The position numbers were made by a program, and so were the translations under genes. This document shows positions 61,158 through 64,000 of a DNA stretch of 64,000 nucleotides, piece by piece (the first letter of the stretch is position 1; every line of letters begins with the position of its first letter). Under the pieces are notes generated by a model that was not told the origin of the DNA, did no database searches, and saw only the letters and a list, made by a program, of their open reading frames with translations. Where the stretch lies: contig JAFAGM010000142.1 in the NCBI GenBank assembly GCA_023422775.1, forward strand, positions 137,560 through 201,559, read 5' to 3'. This stretch comes from Pseudomonadota bacterium (GTDB lineage: Bacteria > Pseudomonadota > Alphaproteobacteria > Rhizobiales > Xanthobacteraceae).

Positions 61158-61627
61158 TTCGCCATCGCCTTGGCGCCGGCGGCGATCGAGGCAACGATGT
61201 TCTGATAACCGGTGCAGCGGCACAGATTACCCTCGAGCTCTTCGCGAATGACGTGGTCGGAGAGGTCATGTCCCTTGCGATGCACCAGATCGACCGCGGT
61301 CATGATCATGCCGGGGGTGCAGAAGCCGCACTGCAGGCCATGATGCTCGCGGAAGGCTTCCTGCATCGGATGCAGCGGCGCGCCGTCAGCCGCCAGGCCT
61401 TCGATGGTCTTGACCTCGTGGCCGTCGGCCATGACCGCGAGCGTGGTGCACGACTTCACCGCCTTGCCGTCGAGATGCACGACGCAGGCGCCGCACTGCG
61501 AGGTGTCGCAGCCGACATGGGTGCCCGTCAGCCGCAGATTCTCCCGCAGCAACTGGACCAGCAGGGTACGGGGATCGACATTGGCGTTGACGGGGTTGCC
61601 GTTCACGATCAGGGAAATCTTGGCCAT
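61142..61627 (-). CDS. coxS: CO dehydrogenase-type small (2Fe-2S) subunit
   Basis: A 161-residue iron-sulfur subunit. The plant-type [2Fe-2S] Cys are C40, C45, C48 and C60; the second cluster uses C100, C103, C136 and C138. All eight ligands are intact. It carries electrons between the molybdenum and FAD subunits. The ATG at 61627 is chosen; the frame upstream has no support. The gene order would place coxL either before or behind it, yet no such gene is present. Confidence 0.92.
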   Translation of the reverse strand: MAKISLIVNGNPVNANVDPRTLLVQLLRENLRLTGTHVGCDTSQCGACVVHLDGKAVKSCTTLAVMADGHEVKTIEGLAADGAPLHPMQEAFREHHGLQCGFCTPGMIMTAVDLVHRKGHDLSDHVIREELEGNLCRCTGYQNIVASIAAGAKAMAKSDLA

Positions 61628-61808
61628 CAGCACTCTCTTGAGCCGCACTGCCGGATATGGAGGCAGCGCAGGCGTTTTAAAGTCATTCCAAAGGCCATAA
61701 TATGGGCCATCCCGGTAATGAGCAACCTCGGGAGCCCCTCGCCTGGGGCATGGCCTGACAGACTTGACGATCCTCCTCGACCGGGTTCGGCCGCGCAGAA
61801 TCAGCCAA

Positions 61809-62255
61809 TCAGCCCTGCACGGCCTTGCCGAAATTGGCGAAGAATTCGTCGGCCAGCTTCTTGGCCGCGCCATTGATCAGCCGCTGCCCGAGCTGGGCGA
61901 GCTTGCCGCCGATCTGCGCCTCGACATTATAGCTGAGCAGCGTGCCGCCATCCTTTTCGGACAGGGCCACCGTGGCGCCTCCCTTGGCAAAGCCGGCGAC
62001 GCCGCCCTCGCCTTCGCCCGAGATCCTGTAGCCGTTGGGCGGGTCGAGATCGCTCAGCATGACCTTGCCCTTGAAGCGGGCCGAGACCGGCCCGACCTTC
62101 ATTTTGGCGACGGCGCGGAAGCCGTTATCTTCAGTCTTTTCCAGTTCCTCGCAACCTGGGATGCAGGCCTTCAGCACTTCCGGATCGTTCAGTTTGGCCC
62201 ACACGGCCTCGCGCGACGCCGCAAGCTGGACTTCGCCGTTCATCGTCATGGCCAT
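61809..62255 (-). CDS. coxG: CoxG-like SRPBCC-fold protein
   Basis: A 148-residue CoxG family protein: MNGEVQLAASREAVWAKLND, KACIPGCEELEKTEDNGF and GGKLAQLGQRLINGAAKKLA. CoxG is thought to tie CO dehydrogenase to the membrane. A GAGGAGG site precedes the ATG at 62255. coxS begins 181 bp downstream on the same strand. It is divergent from pcaB. Confidence 0.88.
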   Translation of the reverse strand: MAMTMNGEVQLAASREAVWAKLNDPEVLKACIPGCEELEKTEDNGFRAVAKMKVGPVSARFKGKVMLSDLDPPNGYRISGEGEGGVAGFAKGGATVALSEKDGGTLLSYNVEAQIGGKLAQLGQRLINGAAKKLADEFFANFGKAVQG

Positions 62256-62422
62256 GGGCTGCCTCCTCGATCGCTTCAACCTGATTACCCCAAGTAAAGC
62301 AGGCCCCGCCCAAAAGGAAGGCCGCCGGTGACGATGAGCAATGCTAATTCGCACGTGCAGCAAAGGCTGACCCGCAACGGACCATTGGCAGCGGCAGGCG
62401 GTAATGGTTAGGTCGCGCGCAG

Positions 62423-63778
62423 ATGAGCACGCCCCTCTCCCCCCTGTTTGCCCCTCTCCTGTCGAGCGCTGCGATGCGCACGGCATGCGACGATGCGGCT
62501 TGCCTGCAGAACATGCTGGATTTCGAGGCTGCGCTGGCGCGCGCTGAAGCCGCGCTCGGAGTGATCCCGGCCGATGCGGCCGGCCCGATCGCTATGGCTT
62601 GCAGGGCCGAATCGTTCGACCTCGCCGCGCTTGCCGACGCCGCAACCAGATCCGGCAACCTTGCGATCCCCCTCGTCAAGGCTCTGACGTCGAACATCGC
62701 AAAAGTAAATGCAGAGGCGGCGCGATACGTCCATTGGGGCGCGACCAGCCAGGACGTCATCGATACCGCGACCATGCTCAGCCTTCGCTCCGGCATTGAT
62801 GCGCTGCTCGCCGACACGGAGCGCGCCATCGCAGGCTTCGCCAGGCTGGCGCGTCAACACTGCGATACCGCAGTGGTCGCCCGCACCTGGCTGCAGCACG
62901 CCTTGCCGATGCCGTTCGGACTGAAGCTCGCCGAATACGCCGCGGCCCTGCACCGGTCGCGGACGCGGCTGCAGCGCCTGCGCCGCGAGACGCTCGCGTT
63001 GCAGTTCGGCGGCGCCGCAGGCACGCTCGCCGCCCTCGGCGACAAGGGACTGCAGGTGTCGGAGCGGCTGGCGACGGAGCTCAAGCTGCCGTTACCCGAC
63101 GCGCCCTGGCACACCCATCGCGACCGCATCGCGGAAGCCGCCTCCGTATTCGCGATCCTTGCCGGCACCTGCGGCAAGATCGCACGCGACGTTTCGCTGA
63201 TGATGCAGACCGACGTCGCCGAGGCGTTCGAGCCGTCCGGCGAAGGCCGCGGCGGCTCCTCCACCATGCCGCACAAGCGCAATCCGGTGGCCGCCGCCAG
63301 CGCGCTCGCCGCAGCCACCATGGCGCCCAATCTCGCGGCGACGATATTTGCAGCCCAGGTTCAGGATCACGAGCGCAGCGCCGGTCCCTGGCACGCGGAA
63401 TGGCCGACGCTGCCGACGCTGCTGCTGGTCACGTCAGGCGCGCTGGCCGCGATCGTCGATATCGCCGAGGGACTGGAGGTCGACGCCGCGCGCATGCACG
63501 CGAATCTCGACGCAACGGGCGGCCTCATCATGGCCGAAGCGGTGGCCATGGCGCTTGCCGAAAAGATCGGCAGGAGCGACGCGCATCATCTGGTCGAAGC
63601 GGCAAGCAGGAAGGCAGTTGCGGACAGGAAGCATCTGCGCGACGTGCTGACGGCGGATTCGAAAATCACCGCGCAGCTCGATGCCGGAAAAATCACTGCA
63701 CTGTTCGAGCCGATGGCCTATCAGGGCGTCTCGCAAACGCTGATAGATCGCCTGCTCGCTTCGCTGGACGAAGGTTGA
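62423..63778 (+). CDS. pcaB: 3-carboxy-cis,cis-muconate cycloisomerase
   Basis: A 451-residue enzyme of the fumarase/aspartase superfamily. The signature GSSTMPHKRNP is present, with HWGATSQDVIDTA and WLQHALPMPFG before it. It converts 3-carboxymuconate to the muconolactone in the protocatechuate branch of the beta-ketoadipate pathway. pcaD follows 97 bp downstream. The ATG at 62423 lacks a clear ribosome site but starts the family sequence. Confidence 0.93.
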   Translation: MSTPLSPLFAPLLSSAAMRTACDDAACLQNMLDFEAALARAEAALGVIPADAAGPIAMACRAESFDLAALADAATRSGNLAIPLVKALTSNIAKVNAEAARYVHWGATSQDVIDTATMLSLRSGIDALLADTERAIAGFARLARQHCDTAVVARTWLQHALPMPFGLKLAEYAAALHRSRTRLQRLRRETLALQFGGAAGTLAALGDKGLQVSERLATELKLPLPDAPWHTHRDRIAEAASVFAILAGTCGKIARDVSLMMQTDVAEAFEPSGEGRGGSSTMPHKRNPVAAASALAAATMAPNLAATIFAAQVQDHERSAGPWHAEWPTLPTLLLVTSGALAAIVDIAEGLEVDAARMHANLDATGGLIMAEAVAMALAEKIGRSDAHHLVEAASRKAVADRKHLRDVLTADSKITAQLDAGKITALFEPMAYQGVSQTLIDRLLASLDEG

Positions 63779-63779
63779 T

Positions 63780-63862
63780 GTCATTGCCGGGCTTGACCCG
63801 GCAATCCATCTTCCTGAATAGATTCTTGTTGGATGGATGCGCGGATCAAGTCCGCGCACGAC
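63780..63862. repeat. Class B palindrome between pcaB and pcaD
   Basis: GTCATTGCCGGGCTTGACCC with GGCAATCCATC, then GATGGATGCGCGGATCAAGT and CCGCGCACGAC. The second arm is diverged. Confidence 0.8.
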
Positions 63863-63875
63863 GAAGGAAAAAGCC

Positions 63876-64000
63876 ATGCCGATGATCGACGCCGACGGGT
63901 GCCTGCTCAACGTATCCGTCGAAGGCCGCGACGGCGGACCGACGCTGATGCTGTCGAATTCGCTGGGCTCGACCATGCAGATGTGGGAGCCGCAGATGAA
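63876..64000 (+). CDS. pcaD: 3-oxoadipate enol-lactonase, N-terminus only
   Basis: The first 41 codons are present, running off the right edge. MPMIDADGCLLNVSVEGRDG, then PTLMLSNSLGSTMQMWEPQM, fits the start of PcaD alpha/beta hydrolases (SNSLGSxxxMWxxQ). It hydrolyses the enol-lactone to beta-ketoadipate. ACGAAGGAAAAA precedes the ATG at 63876. Its place behind pcaB supports the call. Confidence 0.85.
   Translation, partial: MPMIDADGCLLNVSVEGRDGGPTLMLSNSLGSTMQMWEPQM

Overview
The window is high-GC, densely coded DNA of alphaproteobacterial type. The best match is the Bradyrhizobium / Rhodopseudomonas group. This rests on the gene families seen (usg, phasin, cox genes, Anbu cluster, DUF4189 and DUF2778 proteins), on alphaproteobacterial RpoH and CIRCE-like sites before groESL, and on at least 16 copies of the intergenic palindromes that litter Bradyrhizobium genomes. 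No rRNA, tRNA, CRISPR array, transposase, integrase or phage gene was seen. The assignment is from pattern recognition only, since no database search was possible.

Layout, left to right. 1-4155: housekeeping genes (start of a DsbA-family protein, YfcG-like GST, short MetE-like protein, gpt, CinA/MoaB-like protein). 4377-8826: the Anbu gene set, made of a circularly permuted ATP-grasp protein, an alpha-E protein, a transglutaminase and the proteasome-like Anbu peptidase. 8840-13506: SDR, MFS exporter, CNT nucleoside transporter, cupin and usg. 13730-16051: groES-groEL with two CIRCE-like repeats, an RpoH-like promoter and an intrinsic terminator. 16324-18094: small proteins and a Crp/Fnr regulator. 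18095-23001: a cell-envelope stretch with an O-antigen-ligase-like gene of atypical composition, a signal peptidase I joined to a YIP1-like membrane domain, and a DUF2778 protein.

23496-25923 holds a FecR-like periplasmic protein containing a canonical EF-hand loop, next to a CHASE2-adenylate cyclase. 25929-28617 is a two-gene glycosyltransferase operon (GT2-GtrA and GT39). A phasin, small proteins and a SulP transporter follow. 31730-38775 is a sulfate-ester locus: binding protein, permease, ATPase, arylsulfatase, formylglycine-generating enzyme and a Crp/Fnr regulator upstream. 39036-42715 holds DUF72, DUF488, PhzF and a second membrane cyclase. 42892-46508 is a TetR-controlled efflux operon (TetR, HlyD lipoprotein, ABC ATPase, ABC-2 permease) with a perfect operator palindrome.

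46943-55110 is a mixed region: dodecin, L,D-transpeptidase lipoprotein, M15-like peptidase, sulfite dehydrogenase SorA-SorB, CAP protein, methyltransferase and several small proteins. 55350-62255 is a CO-dehydrogenase-like cluster read leftward: coxG, coxS, coxM, coxD, coxE, a split XdhC pair and a MoCo-binding/cytidylyltransferase fusion. The catalytic large subunit coxL is absent, and the short S-M gap carries repeats of the coxS 3' end. The window ends in beta-ketoadipate genes pcaB and the start of pcaD.

The most interesting systems are the Anbu locus, the coxL-less cox cluster, the EF-hand FecR/cyclase pair, the YIP1-signal peptidase fusion and the doubly controlled groESL promoter.
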